Shown: positions 44,401 to 56,159 of the stretch, in pieces
How positions within the stretch are numbered: the stretch's first letter is position 1
Layout: every line of letters starts with the position of its first letter
Source of the DNA: Ignelater luminosus
Taxonomy: Eukaryota; Arthropoda; Insecta; Coleoptera; Elateridae
NCBI GenBank assembly: GCA_011009095.1
Contig: VTPC01090598.1
Span: 204,219 to 268,218, forward strand
Direction of reading: 5' to 3'
DNA: 64,000 nucleotides
Notes under the pieces: model-generated
The model's database searches: none
The model's input: the letters and a program-made list of their open reading frames with translations, nothing else
Told to the model about the DNA's origin: nothing
Made by a program: the position numbers and the translations under genes

Positions 44401-46435
44401 TTGATAATTAGTTCTTACCATTGTATCTATCTTGGAAATTGCTGAGAATAGAAGAAAGTAGTCTTGAGTACGGGAACCAAAAGATTTTAATAAACATACA
44501 TTTCCCTCTCTGGCTACGAGCCTGGGATTATGTCGTGCCGTTCGAAATGCAGAAGGATCTTTAGATAATCTGTGGCAAATTGAATTTAGGAACTTGGAAA
44601 TATTGGTTTTCATAATGTTAGTAGATGGATGTCGGAATATTCGCGGTAAAACACTAAAAATGTTAGAGAAAACGCTGGAAATCTAGTCTTAGCACTCCTA
44701 AACATTATTAAATCAATTGCCTCACTACCTTAACGTCTGAGGCTGCTGACCCTAAAGAAGTACTTACACCGATATTTTGCAATCCTAAGACGGTCAGCTG
44801 ACAACACGGATATGGGAGAAAATATAAACATACGAGAACTTACATTTATGCAAAACTTTTTACAACCTTTAGCAAATATTCTTACCGTCGCTCACGTTCA
44901 TATTGTCACACCTCTTCATCTCTCTAAATATATAGACGTCTTTGATTTTGCTATCTCATAAGGTTTTCATTCAAAAGATAATTTGTCTACTAAAGTTCAA
45001 GATTGTTGTTTGCGATACACTACAACTATGTTATTTCACACTGTCGACTGCACAATTATTCTATTTTAGCTTGCTCTGTTCTGTTCTGAGATTCAGCATA
45101 GCGACCAATCTCAAAAGTGATTGACTTTATCTAGTATGTACAGCTTTTTGGCAACAAAGACGACAAATAAGTTTCCACAACATTAACAAACTAAAGTTGG
45201 TATCGTCATAGCTGTAACTCATCACTTCATCAGTAATATATTTTCTTAACATCACTATTACAAAACGATTCATTGAGATTTTTCTAATTTTTTAAAACAA
45301 AAATTGTTAGAGGATTTCAATTAGCTAACGCGTAGAACTTTATTTTCATCAAGTAAAACTTTTTCTTCTAAAATAAAAATAAACAGAATCAAAATATAAA
45401 TATGATTGACAGAATGTGACGTGATGTGCCTTAGCGGAAGGATACGTAACATGTCGTTATGAGGGCGTAAACCGTGTATGTAATGCCACAGCAGTGGATG
45501 TGTAATATCGGATCGCATCTGCCGTCCGATTGAAGTACGTGCACGAGATTTAAATCGCTTGGGTAGATTAAACTTGAAATGGAATTCTTTTTTCTTATAC
45601 ATGTGCTCCCTGTCTATGATATTGCATAGTCATATAGTATCAGTACACTCCAAGACAATCTAAAAGGATTTTATGGAATCGTATCGCTTTAAAAACGCTC
45701 CTAAACAAAAACCCTCTTGATTTAAACTATTAATACATTTGTAATTATCATTATTATACCTTTCAAAATCCATCTTAATTAAACAAGAAAAATTAATTGT
45801 TGCAAGCCTATCAAATTGATTTAAAAGAATCTTTTGAGTCGTTCTGAAATTACTCACAGTGGCGATCAATATTTTCGTTCTAAAACAAAGTTGTTTTTTT
45901 TTACTAAAAGATATAGACATTCATATAAAATCTGTTATCTCCAGCAATATTCTAACGACGACGTTAAGATAAAAATTCTTCAGCCTTGGATTGTACAAGC
46001 TCAGAGCCACTCTACATCAATATTTAGGGTCTATATAACTCGACCGCCTGAGATTTCATTCTTTTTATATTTCGCACGTTTATACGTCGCTGATCACAAA
46101 CGGCCAAGAACATACATATCGGCTATTCACGAGCTCTTCACTACTTTAGAGGGGGCATGCTGAGATTATATTAAAACTTATAAATGCCATCTTTATTATC
46201 GTAATAAATTCTTACGTGTTCGTGTTTCTCTTTTTTTTGCGAATATAACTTCAAATGTGACTCTGTCATTTAAGTGTAACGATAGGGTTCTTGTATTATT
46301 ATTATTATTTTATGAGTTTAAAAACCTGTAGAAAAAGGATGAGTAAGCACGATAAGTGTTGATGCTTATTTGTTAAGGACAAATTTAACGTAAATCTCAA
46401 ACTAAAAGCTGTCAAAAAGTGATTCAGTAATTAGT
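44401..46435. other. Non-coding or unassigned DNA
   Basis: On the minus strand, 44405-44613 is open (NISKFLNSICHRLSKDPSAF) and runs into the array repeat; I do not recognise it. The stretch 44640-44710 resembles 42060-42125 (AACACTGGAAATTTTAAGAG versus AACACTAAAAATGTTAGAG), another dispersed repeat. The patch 45410-45560 is GC-richer and open on the minus strand without known motifs. An ATT microsatellite lies near 46296-46310. Confidence 0.4.
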
Positions 46436-46439
46436 TTAA

Positions 46440-47285
46440 TTAAATTTTAGAAAATAATGAAAACTGTGCAAAAGAAGGAAATATGTGAAATGACTTCAAA
46501 AAAATCGTTCTTACAGCAGCAGAAAAAACTATAGCGTAACAAGAATTGTCGATAAAGATACCACAAGAACACGCTAGTCGACAGAGGACGTAAAACAGCA
46601 GTTAAAGAAAAAAAACGGAAATGGAGAAAAAACTAAGTAATAAAGACACAAACCAATAACAAGAATAGCAAGGAACTAATTTCAAAGAATAATAAAGGAG
46701 AAAATAAAAAAGCATGAAAAGCTTTGGTGGAAAGATGACAAGAGTACCTAAAGTTCTTTGAAGAAATTACAAGATGAAGAGAACAGAAAAGAAGAAATAC
46801 CTGAAGTAGAAAAAGCCAAACTAAGAAAAACTATTAGCCGCGATAGTCAAGAGCAATAATACTTCTCAGCAACATAGCAAAGATTTTTGCAGGAATTATG
46901 GAAAGACGTCTAAGAACACAAACAGAAGAAACAGTGAGAGATTCCCAGTTTGGCTCAGACTCAATAGAGTTCAAGATGCCATTTTAATAGAAAAAGCAAT
47001 GCAAGAAACAGGACAAGTACACAGAGAAACCATTAGAGAAAACTAGAACTGAAACCAAGATTTATAGAACACACGATAGAGCAAACTTAGCTAGGGTGAT
47101 ATGAAGACATAAAAGGAATGAGCAAGGAAGAAATAATCCAAAAAGTATAACTACGAAACACGACATACAAAAGAAGAAAAGTAGAGGAAGACCAAGAAAG
47201 ACTTGGAAAAATATGCGAAGGAGATACAAAAGAAGCTCTAACGACCAGAAAACCGAAAAGAGCTCTTCTTTGTACCACAAATTAA
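46440..47285 (+). pseudogene. LINE 5: decayed non-LTR reverse transcriptase remnant
   Basis: The clearest stretch, at about 46855-46975, gives LLSNIAKIFAGIMERRLRTQ and RDSQFGSDSIEFKMPF. These correspond to the YRGIxLLSxxxKIxxxIxxxRL and QFGFRxxRSxxDAIF blocks of the reverse transcriptase. Near 47170-47215, SRGRPRKTWKNMRRRY matches the GRPRKTW motif at the C-terminal end of many insect LINEs. Everything between (motifs A to C) is deleted. Upstream bases 46440-46850 are A-rich and give basic, helical sequence compatible with the linker. The remnant is beyond function. Confidence 0.72.
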
Positions 47286-47289
47286 TGAA

Positions 47290-47555
47290 ATTCTGTTCTG
47301 AGGTTTATAGCTACTTATTTTTCAATTAAGGCCTATTCTCATACATATTTTGACTGTCAACTTATTCCACTTCCTAATGTTACCTTAAGACTACGACGAT
47401 GAACGAACCTGTGTTTTATCTTCAATCTCTGTCTATCCTTCACTAAACTTAGCACTTTTGGCGTTACTACGCTTAACTTCTTTGCATCTCACACATTTGA
47501 GTCTCGGTTTCTTCGTTGATTTGGTTTCTTGCAGGTTTGGTGAGTTGTTTCCACT
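47290..47555. other. Short unassigned spacer
   Basis: No gene or element end recognised between LINE 5 and the R1-like element. Confidence 0.4.
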
Positions 47556-47559
47556 CTCG

Positions 47560-49530
47560 TATCCTGATTTTTAAAGTTAGCTGTCTTCTTCTAGCGGCTG
47601 CCACGGTCTCGGCCTTCCCGAATGAGTGTCCCCAATTCCTCTGGCGGGATAGGCCAATCTATCGAAGATGCGTATAGAGTTATCCTCGATCTCCAAGACG
47701 CAGCGGTGACAATTTAAATCATCCCCACACGGAAAAGGTGCCGTTGGAAGTTTCCATGTCTCGTTAAGATGCTAACTACTGCCGGTGGCAGTTGTAAAGT
47801 CTTCTCCCGAATGATGTCGATGGAAGGAAGGGCTCTTTATTTGATTCGGTCCACTCTTCTTGCTGACTTCGGAGGCTCGATTCTCTTCAGAGTTTTGGAC
47901 GTGGGGACCCTTCTCGCGCTGTTTTCCATTCTCATATCCTGGTCAGGGCAAATTCTTCCTTGAACAGATGGTGAAGTGAGAAATACCCTGCTAAAGTCTA
48001 AGCTGTTTCTGCCAGGACAATATTGTACCCTCCTGCGATGGTTCTCATGGCCAGGCTGCGGAGTTTCGACTGGTAATTCCATATCGTAGGATAGGGCTGA
48101 TTTCACTGTTGTAACATCTTTAGCAGTGTGTGTAGTAGCCTGCCCTATTTTAGTTGTACCTGGTGTCGCCAACTCTTCATGATGTTTTTAGCTTTGGTGC
48201 TAATCAAATACTTCATGTACGTTACTCCTGCCACCAGTTGTCCATTTATGCGTATGGTTGGGTTTTGGAGTTTTTGAAGAAAGTATAAATCTTTCGTTTT
48301 TGGGTTTCTGTCCAAGTTTCGAGTTTTCGTCTATAATACATTCTCTGATCAGCCGCTCAAAGATCTTTCCGAGCTCAGAAAGCTAGTTTGGTAGGATTTT
48401 TGTCTGCCGATCTTGAGATTGTTACCAGCTTCCCTCTCTACCACGCTCTGGATCAGTATCCCACCATGTGTAGGCGTCTGAGATTATCGGTAAGCGCGAG
48501 AACCAGGATTTTGAAGACAATAGCACGTATTTCTTCCCACTCCGGCTCTTTTATCTCTTTGATGTTGTTTGTAATACAGTTTCTTCTGTTATTTCGACGT
48601 TTATGTCGGGATTACCCTGCGATTTTTGCTTAACCACCGCTTGGAATAACTTGTGATGTTTACTCGTGTCAGCATTGTCTGCACGAATGTGGTTTTAATT
48701 TTCGAAACTTTTGGGGAACATTGTCTTTAGTCGGTCTTTCGCAGAGCGATACTGCTCATAAAGTATTGGATGTTCTGGTGTGTCAGCAGCTTGTTGCGCT
48801 ATTCCGCGACAACGTTGGACTTCTTTTTGTGCTCTTTCCAGGAAATCAGTTCACTATATCGGTTTGGCAACGTATTCTTGTTTTTGTGCAAAACTTCGTT
48901 AATTATTCTGTGAAGTCTAGTTGTCAGGAATTCGATTCCTGCATCTCTATAATCGACAGTAGGCCCCCAGAGTAATTGTTCTCTCTAAGAAGTTCTTCTA
49001 CTATTTCTATTAGCTCTTCTTTAATAATATTTGTCAGATTAAAGCTCACTTTGAGTGTTTTATATTTCTTGGCTCCCAGGATAAGTTCATTAATGACCAG
49101 ATTATGACCGCTGTCGATCTTGCTCTTTCCAGTGTTCTACGACAAGATCAATGTTGCTTTCTCCATTTGAATACTTGAACATGGACGGATTGTCTCGTTT
49201 ATTTATACAATCAAGCTGTTCTCTTATTAGGAATACTAGTATTGCCTCGTTTCTTTCGTCAGCATGGTCGTTATGTCAGGCTTTGGCTTTCGTATTAAAT
49301 TTTCCAGCGATGAAGACATTTTCGTATCGCGCTGTATCGGCAATCTTTTCTAGATAGGGCTCTATCGCTTGGCTTGGAAGACCGTACGCATTAGCAATGC
49401 GAAGAGCAGATCCTCGCAACTTAATTGTTGCAATTACTAAAGTTAGTGTAGCTCGTTCTGCATAAAAGAGAATGTCGTGATTTGGATTGGCCACAACGAT
49501 TGCTGCCTGTATGAGATCTTCAGGCTTTCT
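47560..49530 (-). pseudogene. R1/jockey-like LINE, minus strand, decayed
   Basis: Read from 49530 downward, the endonuclease appears as AAIVVANPNHDILFYAERAT, then LRIANAYGLPSQAIEPYLEK, ENVFIAGKFNTKAKA (the GDFN block with D to K) and NDHADERNEAILVFLIREQL. SNGESNIDLVV is the end of the endonuclease domain. The reverse transcriptase has GKLVTISRSADKNPTK, ELGKIFERLIRECII-like and traces of the palm. GQLVAGVTYMKYL precedes the C-terminal region, where SKLRSLAMRTIAGGYNIVL and a CHRC pair near 47705-47720 fall. Stops and frameshifts are frequent. Block style and lack of poly(A) fit the R1/jockey group; exact clade is open. Confidence 0.75.
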
Positions 49531-50500
49531 TCTTCATCAACTCAGGAAATAGTTGATCCATTAGACGTTGTTGTGTTTGGACCGAATTATGAAGTTCAAA
49601 CGTCATTCGCACAAACTCAAACAAGCCTCTTCCGGATACAGTAAATGCACACTTTTCCGCACTGCTGGACTCCAAAGGCATTTGCGAAAAGGCTCTTCGT
49701 CACTGCAATCTCCGTTTGTCAAAGCATAATCGGTACTTCCCATTTGACTACTCCACGGTGAATTACTAGCATACCTTTTTTCATTGGCGACATTGAGAAA
49801 TATCTTTGATTTATCGGTATTACTTTTCTGGGCGATCAAAGTAGATCTTTTAGTCCCTGGAATAATTTAACGACCTGGTCTAGTTCTTATGTTTGACTTG
49901 TAGTTAAGGTTGATCTACCGTGTACCACATTGATGACTTCAATGCACGCCTTGGGCACTGATACACTCCAACTTCTGGTGGCAAAATTGATCTTGACAGA
50001 AAATATCCGGCAAAAGTCAGCGCTTAATGTAAGGAGTTGTACTGTTTATTAAAACTGATATCCTTACAGATTCCTGTATTTTGAGGACTTTCATCTGCTG
50101 TAGTTATTTCCGTATCATCTGTCCTTTACATTGTCAAGCCTAAGGACTCCACTACAAATATTTCAGTCGCTCCAATTATTGTAGTTTCGGTCCCAGAGTC
50201 CAGCAGAGCCAAGATGTTGTAGTGGACGATAGAGATGGACACAAAAAGGGTGATTACTGAAAGTTATATTAGAAAGTAAAGGTGCCGTTTCGTTAAGTTT
50301 GAAGAAACTCTTCACCTTTAGCAACCAGTTGTAGCTGTACTTTTTGTCTGAGGTTTGGTATTGACCAGTGTAAGAAGTGTTGGTAGCTGCTTCACTAGCT
50401 TTGATTGGTTTCTGCCTGTCCGTGATGTATTCCTTGCACTTCGAACAGGTTTTTGTACTGGTACTCCTGAAGAGTTTACGGAGCCCATACAATTGCTAAG
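49531..50500 (-). pseudogene. Ty3/gypsy-like LTR retrotransposon remnant (protease and RT traces)
   Basis: On the minus strand near 50160-50240 a frame gives VHYNILALLDSGTETTIIG, the DSG active site of a retroviral-type aspartic protease with its flap side IIG. About 500 bp further, at 49530-49710, another frame gives EKCAFTVSGRGLFEFVRM, followed by HNSVQTQQRLMDQLFPEL. That is the KTAFxxxxGxFEFxxMPFGLxNAPxTFQRLMD region of a Ty3/gypsy reverse transcriptase with several replaced residues. SPWSSQ near 49745 matches the SPWSSPV block before it. The catalytic YxDD and all later domains are absent. Neither LTR is recognisable. The element is badly broken. Confidence 0.65.
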
Positions 50501-50704
50501 TTGATGTTCCGCTTGGTTTCTACTATTACTTCGGCCACATTATAGGTCCTACAACGATTTGGAATCTTGCTTTGTTCCGTCTTCGGAAGATACAGTAATT
50601 CGGGCTCTAGAAACGACATTAATGGTAGTTTAGATTGAATTCTATTAGACCTCTTGGCAAAATCCGGCTGTTGGTTTCCCATAATTACTTGTAATTTAAG
50701 GTCA

Positions 50705-51990
50705 TCATGATTTCTAAGCCCAACAAAAACCAGCGCGATCCCTCTTTCTTTCGCCCCATCGCGCTGCACAACGTCTTGGGCAAGGTGTTGGAGAAAATCC
50801 TCGCCCACAGACGACCTCATCACCACGTACGATATCCTTTCTCTGACCTAATACAACTTTTAAAACTTCAGGCGAATTCCAACGTGGCCCTAATCAACAG
50901 AAGGTGCATGGGCGCAATCTTCTTAGACATAGAGCACACATTCGACAAGGTTTGGCACGAGGAGCTTCTTCAAAAACTCCTCGCCGCCAAAATCCGAAGT
51001 TTCCTGATCCGCTGCCGCCACCGTGTACGAGTTAGTCGGAAACTCATCTGCATTTACACTCCAAGGGCTGGCGTCTCGTAAAGATCCATTCTATCCCCGC
51101 TGCTGTTTATCTTTTACTGCCAACACCTCAGAAGAGATCCGTCACGCTGGAGAAATTCGCCGACGACCTAGAGTCCTAATTCCAGCGGTGGAGAATCAGA
51201 CTTAACTCCAACAAGACCCAGATGATCCTTTTCAAACACCTGAACCTGTACACAAAACCGAGCCTCTCGAACAACTACGTTCACTTCAAACTGTGAGACA
51301 GCCGTTTCCGGTTGTCCCCCACAGCCGTGTATTTGGGCATCACATTTTCGAAAACTCTTTCTTAAATTGAAAAAGCCAACCAATACTACCATATCGTCTA
51401 GTAGCGTAGCACCTCTCCCTCTGCGAATGCCATCAGCCCACCCTCATCCACACTTACAAAATATTCGTCTTCGATTATCGTTTTATTTGCTTCGAACCCA
51501 GACTCGTAGAATCGCTTTGCAGGAAGGAGAGGGCCGTGTGTCGAAGGTTGCTTCAACTGGATCGCTTCTACGCCTCCGAAGAGTGTTGTGAGCTAACCGG
51601 AATACCTGCGATAGACGCCAGGCTCGACTTCCTGCGGGGAGGCCTTGTGAAGAGAGCCATCGAGCAGAACCGAATTGTCGTTCTCTGGACGCCCTGAGAG
51701 TCCCCACGGTTTTATTTCTAGGAAATCCAAGAGAAAGCTTAAACACCCTCCAGCTATTCTCCTCGCCCAAGTCTCGGAGCTCCCCGACGACCTCCAAGAC
51801 ATTCTAAAGACCACACCCTCGATTACCAGATAACCCAATTCCACACCGAATTCTCGGGTCACTCATTCATAAAACCTCTACAAATCTGTAACCCTCCACA
51901 CCTCCTCTTCCCCGCCACAACTCTGTTTTCTGTTTCAGGTATCAGCAAGGCTCCGGAGGCCAACTACATGCCGGAGGCCGAATGAATCGA
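50705..51990 (+). pseudogene. jockey-like LINE reverse transcriptase and C-terminus
   Basis: The frame at 50707-51081 opens MISKPNKNQRDPSFFRPIAL, then LGKVLEKILAHR and GAIFLDIEHTFDKVWHEELL, with the motif A aspartate. This is the jockey-style IPKPGKxPxxxxSYRPISLL to FLDIEKAFDRVWH succession. PRAGVS marks motif B, after which the frame breaks. Motif C is not visible. In other frames WRIRLNSNKTQMILFKH and TAVYLGITFSKT give the thumb. ERAVCRRLLQLDRFYASEE and CELTGIPAIDARLDFL give the conserved C-terminal region. The copy lacks endonuclease and first open frame and ends near 51990. Confidence 0.82.
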
Positions 51991-54900
51991 AGCGTCAGCG
52001 ATAGTGATTGTCTCTCGAATAAGTTACGGGTTATTAAGCTTAAAAAAATATTGGGATTAATAAAATCAGTATTAAGCATTAATTTGTTTTGTACCGTCCC
52101 CAAATGTCTTGTCGCTAAAAGCTTTTTTCACTAGCTCAATGAAACTGTGAGGCTGCCGTTTTAGAAGACAAAATCAATTGTTGTTGTGAGATTAGCTTTA
52201 CTTAAGGTTAATCTCACAACAACAAGTTCCGGAGTAAGTTGGAGTAATTGTTAAGCTGGGGTCATACTGCTAGAGTCAACAGGATAATCAGTCTTCAGCT
52301 GAAGGTAATGCGTATAATATAAACATGAACATAATAATAAAGAAGCCACAAGATGCAATTTGCTAGGAGGCAAAGGAAGAACACATGTGTTCTGTGATAA
52401 ATGTCAAGTTCTTTAAGGCTTTGTGAAAGCAAGAAATTGTTTCACTAATCAAGTTTTTCAACTTTCTTCTTATCTTTAATATCAGATTGTCATTTGTTTT
52501 TGGCCGTTAGCATGAACCTTTCTCTTGAGGCACGCTCAGAAATCTTCGATTGGTCTCAACTGGGAAATATTTAGAAGATTTTGATCTTTTGAAACGTAAT
52601 CAATTTTATTTTCTTGTATGTTGATACTATAGGCAACCTTTTGCGTAGTGAGCAGATGCCAGATCAGGCCAGAATAATTTTTCATTGTCTTTTTTTTAAT
52701 TTTGGTAGCCAGTCCACCTTAAAAAAAAACACCTGATCAGAGATCCTCCTCTTGCTTATCGCTAACCACAATAAAACTTGTTTAGGGAGTTTTTCTTTTT
52801 CAATGTATTTCACTGAATCTCCAGAAGTAAACGACTGTGCTTCATAATAATCCAGTCTGGAAAGAATTATATTTTTTGTATTTTGAATAATTACACTCTA
52901 AAACAGCAGGTAACACCAAAAAATATTTTTCCAGGTCTAAATAGGTTACAAAAAATTTTCTTTTTTTTAGTCAATTTGTCGGTGTTATAAACTTTTACGA
53001 GCAAGCTGGCCATCGTAACAGCTTTCATCGTTTCTCAAAGCAGAGCCTACAAAACAATACAAACTACACACATTTCTAGAAATGTTTTATTTAGAAACCT
53101 TCAGCACGTCGAAGACGCAAATATTATTCTGTGAAATGTGTACGTAGTTTTAGTTAGAGTTTATTTAGACATTTATTATATCATTTTGCCTCTTATTGTA
53201 ATTAAACAGTAACTGATTCATTTTTATATTCTATTGATTATTAACACCTTCAAGCAAATGACTAGCCTGAAATTATCATGTTAAAGCTCCATCTCTAGAT
53301 GGAAAATATCTAAATACACATCTAAAACCCAACATAATTTCTCTTTTGAGTGTATCTAAACGAAATTACAAAAAAATCTTTCTTATCCTAATATTTAATT
53401 TCTCTCGTAGAATAACATTTTATAACATCAAATCCTCTTCTTACAAAGGGATAACTTAAACTTCTTAAGCGCTCGACAAAGCGAAGCTTATAAACTTCAC
53501 AAAACGACTTAATTTCAGGCAAAAACAACTAAATTACCATAATATAATCAAAGCACAGCATCTCAGTTGAACATTGTTTTGCTAACGACATTGTTAACTT
53601 GATACAGAATACAATTGTATGTGTTTAATTCCCACGGCTCAACAAACAGCCTTAGGCTAGGACCTACCTTACCCCATCTGGATTCTTGAGTTAGCTAACC
53701 ACACAGCACATAATTGCAACGCTGTTGTCATAAGATCGCTAAACCTCCCTCTAAGACTAGTTAGAGGCGTACAGATACGTTGTTAACGTACCCTTAAGCT
53801 TCCTCCGTGTTCTAACGAACTGGCTCGCACGGTGGCGAATTATACGTCTAAGATTGAGATATTTGCATACAAGGATATGTGCTAGTTATAGTTCTAGGCC
53901 CGTTCATTGTTTAACAGATTTTGTATACAGTTACTGTTGGTTTAGTGGCTCTAAGGATTATAATTAAATTCAGTGCGGTAGGTACTGAATAAAGACCTAC
54001 ACGAGCCTAATTTTCAACGACAAACTCAATTTACGTAGTTCTACTAAAATTTAATGTCCGAATGTAAACTTCGTGTAAGTTTTAATAAAAATTAAGCAAT
54101 TTAGGAAAATAACAATGCAGAGAATTTAAAATCTAGATTATTCCTTAAATGAAATATTCAGGTCTATAAATGGCAGTAGTAATTAAGAGTTATCTCTCCC
54201 ACTACAATACTAGCGTGTATCATAATTCCCCTGCATTGTTTCACAACATTTTCTTGCAGATTCTCCTCTTATTGCTAATGATTCCACTAATAGTTGCTTG
54301 GCACGCAGGATTTCGAGCGTGATAATTCATATTTCTTTTCGGGTGATTTATCAACATTCATGGATAAGACATCTTTTCATCTTTCAGCTTCGTTTATTTA
54401 TAATTTTTTAGCAATTTTAATTACAGTATCTTAACGAACAATTAAGTATCATTAGAATCGTTTAGCAAGTTGGAATTTAACTTGAAAGTAAAGAGCACTA
54501 TTAGTCAGGGTGTGAGGTTCTTCTGTTACAGTAAATCCTGGCTAAATTACCCGACATGCACCTGTGCGCTCCCAACGCTTCAGGAGTTAACAAATGACAC
54601 GCGATTTGCGCGGTAATCGAGAGGGCCTTAAGATAAGTCCGTCACTCTTCACTACAGGATAATAGCAACTTTTGCATAAAATTGCTCAGAATATAAAGAA
54701 AGATTAATGGTTGCGGATAAAGAACGGCAGGTAATTTGAAGATGATGAGCTTTTTGCACGTTTTGAATGTTTTACCATCCGAATTGCACGGTTTTGTGCT
54801 TTGAAAAGCTTCAGCATCATCCCATTTTTGTCATTTGCAATAACTAAAGACGTGCATGAATCAAATTTAAATTTATGTAAAATTTATTGATTTGAAAAGC

Positions 54901-55885
54901 GCACGTGTGAATTTAAAGCTGCATGTAAAGCAGTTCGAAATAACTGATTTAATAATAGCTTTAAGCTTTTCGATATTGTGTTTATCTTCTTGTGTAGAGG
55001 TTTTGAAAACTTTGCACGAGTTGTTAGCTGAAAATAAAAAAAGACGGAAGTTATTGCTTCATATTTAATGTTATGCTCCTAAACAACCTGGAGTCTATTT
55101 ATAAGAAATTGATTCAAGTGGCAAGAATATGAAAAAGATATCGTTTTCAGGAGCTGAATTAGGTTGAGAATATCAGTATTTCATTATCATTTTTGTAAAA
55201 TCTAATTCTTTGGTAGATTCAGGAAAATCGATGAAAAAACCTTTTTGTCATCTTAGTAAGTAACTTGTTATATTTTTAAGTCTTTCACTGAAGACAGTAG
55301 ACTAGACTGGGACATGTTTTTTAATTTATTAGAAGATGAAAATAGCTACTTGTCCATTCGTGATATTGAAAGAAAGGTTACTAACTCTCCCCACTCTTAA
55401 AAAAAAACAAAGGTGCAGCCCACTATTGCTGTTTAGAAGTATCAGTCTGGTTAGATTTGTTCTTACAGAAAGAAGTGGTTAAGACAACTAAAAGAGAAAA
55501 ATTGAGAAATTTCAGGTAAGAACGTGACAATAAACCGAATTCGCATCTACGCAAACAGATCACAATTCGAAAACAGGAAAGCAGGAACAGCATTTGTTAT
55601 TTTGAAGTTTTAAGTTCTAGTCAGGTCGTGAAGCTGCTGACAATGATGGAAACTTCTTTTCATCTAAACTTCTAAAAAAATGAGCACACATTCAAACGGT
55701 ACACTGTGTGTATCAGGGAGAATACCGTTGGAGAGAAGACACACGGCGGCAAATGATTCTCTTGTCGTATTCTCGACCTTAAAGGGGTGTCGATCGATAG
55801 ATCTCGTCGAACTGAGTCGATTGGTATTATCCTCAAGTAGCGGAGACTTCCGGTTTGGAAATTGGAGGGATTGAAAACCCAGTCT
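51991..55885. other. AT-rich non-coding DNA with one strong hairpin
   Basis: Nearly 4 kb without a recognisable gene. The hairpin at 52178-52225 is listed separately. The patch 53570-53840 is somewhat richer in GC but shows no coding signal. The short open frame at 55680-55874 has no known motif. Confidence 0.5.
52178..52225. repeat. Perfect 17-bp inverted repeat (hairpin)
   Basis: TTGTTGTTGTGAGATTA at 52178-52194 is the exact reverse complement of TAATCTCACAACAACAA at 52209-52225, with a 14-base loop. It could be a small hairpin RNA, a cruciform, or the fused ends of a miniature element. Nothing nearby decides. Confidence 0.75.
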
Positions 55886-55890
55886 CGCTT

Positions 55891-55975
55891 TTAACCTAAT
55901 CTTACCTAACTTAACTTAACTTAGCCTAACCTAACCCAACCCAACATTCAGCCTAGCCTAGCTTAACCTAACTCT
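55891..55975. repeat. Degenerate CCTAA (TTAGG-type) interstitial telomere-like tract
   Basis: About 85 bp built of words such as CCTAA, CTTAA, CCCAA and CCTAG in nearly regular five-base steps (for example AGCCTAACCTAACCCAACCC). TTAGG is the common arthropod telomere unit, so this may be an interstitial or eroded telomeric tract. Simple drift of a CTAACC-rich repeat is the alternative. Confidence 0.6.
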
Positions 55976-56159
55976 TTTTTTGAAGGGGAAAATCCTCATG
56001 GACACCTACATGCCCGTACATGTACGCGTGTGAGACTCTTACTCACTAAAAACCCCTTTCTTCGCCACGTTTTACGCACTCGACACAGCTAACAACTAGC
56101 ATAACATCAAGTGCGCCTGGCTGCCTGCACTAGTAACTCGTTCTTTATATCTACCTGTT
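55976..56159. other. Short spacer
   Basis: Bases between the CCTAA-like tract and the R1-like LINE remnant; no feature recognised. Confidence 0.4.

Noticed and set aside
44215..44613. 132-codon minus-strand open frame as a gene
   Set aside because: Its second half is array repeat copy 4; the first half has no recognisable domain.
50476..50826. 116-codon minus-strand open frame
   Set aside because: Its upstream half is antisense to the jockey-like RT start at 50707; the remaining part lacks recognisable motifs.
53600..53660. Possible second tRNA-derived SINE with GTGTTTAATTCCCAC
   Set aside because: The T-arm-like stretch pairs poorly and no A box or acceptor stem fits.
55891..55975. True telomere
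   Set aside because: The tract is short, degenerate and internal, with transposable-element DNA on both sides.
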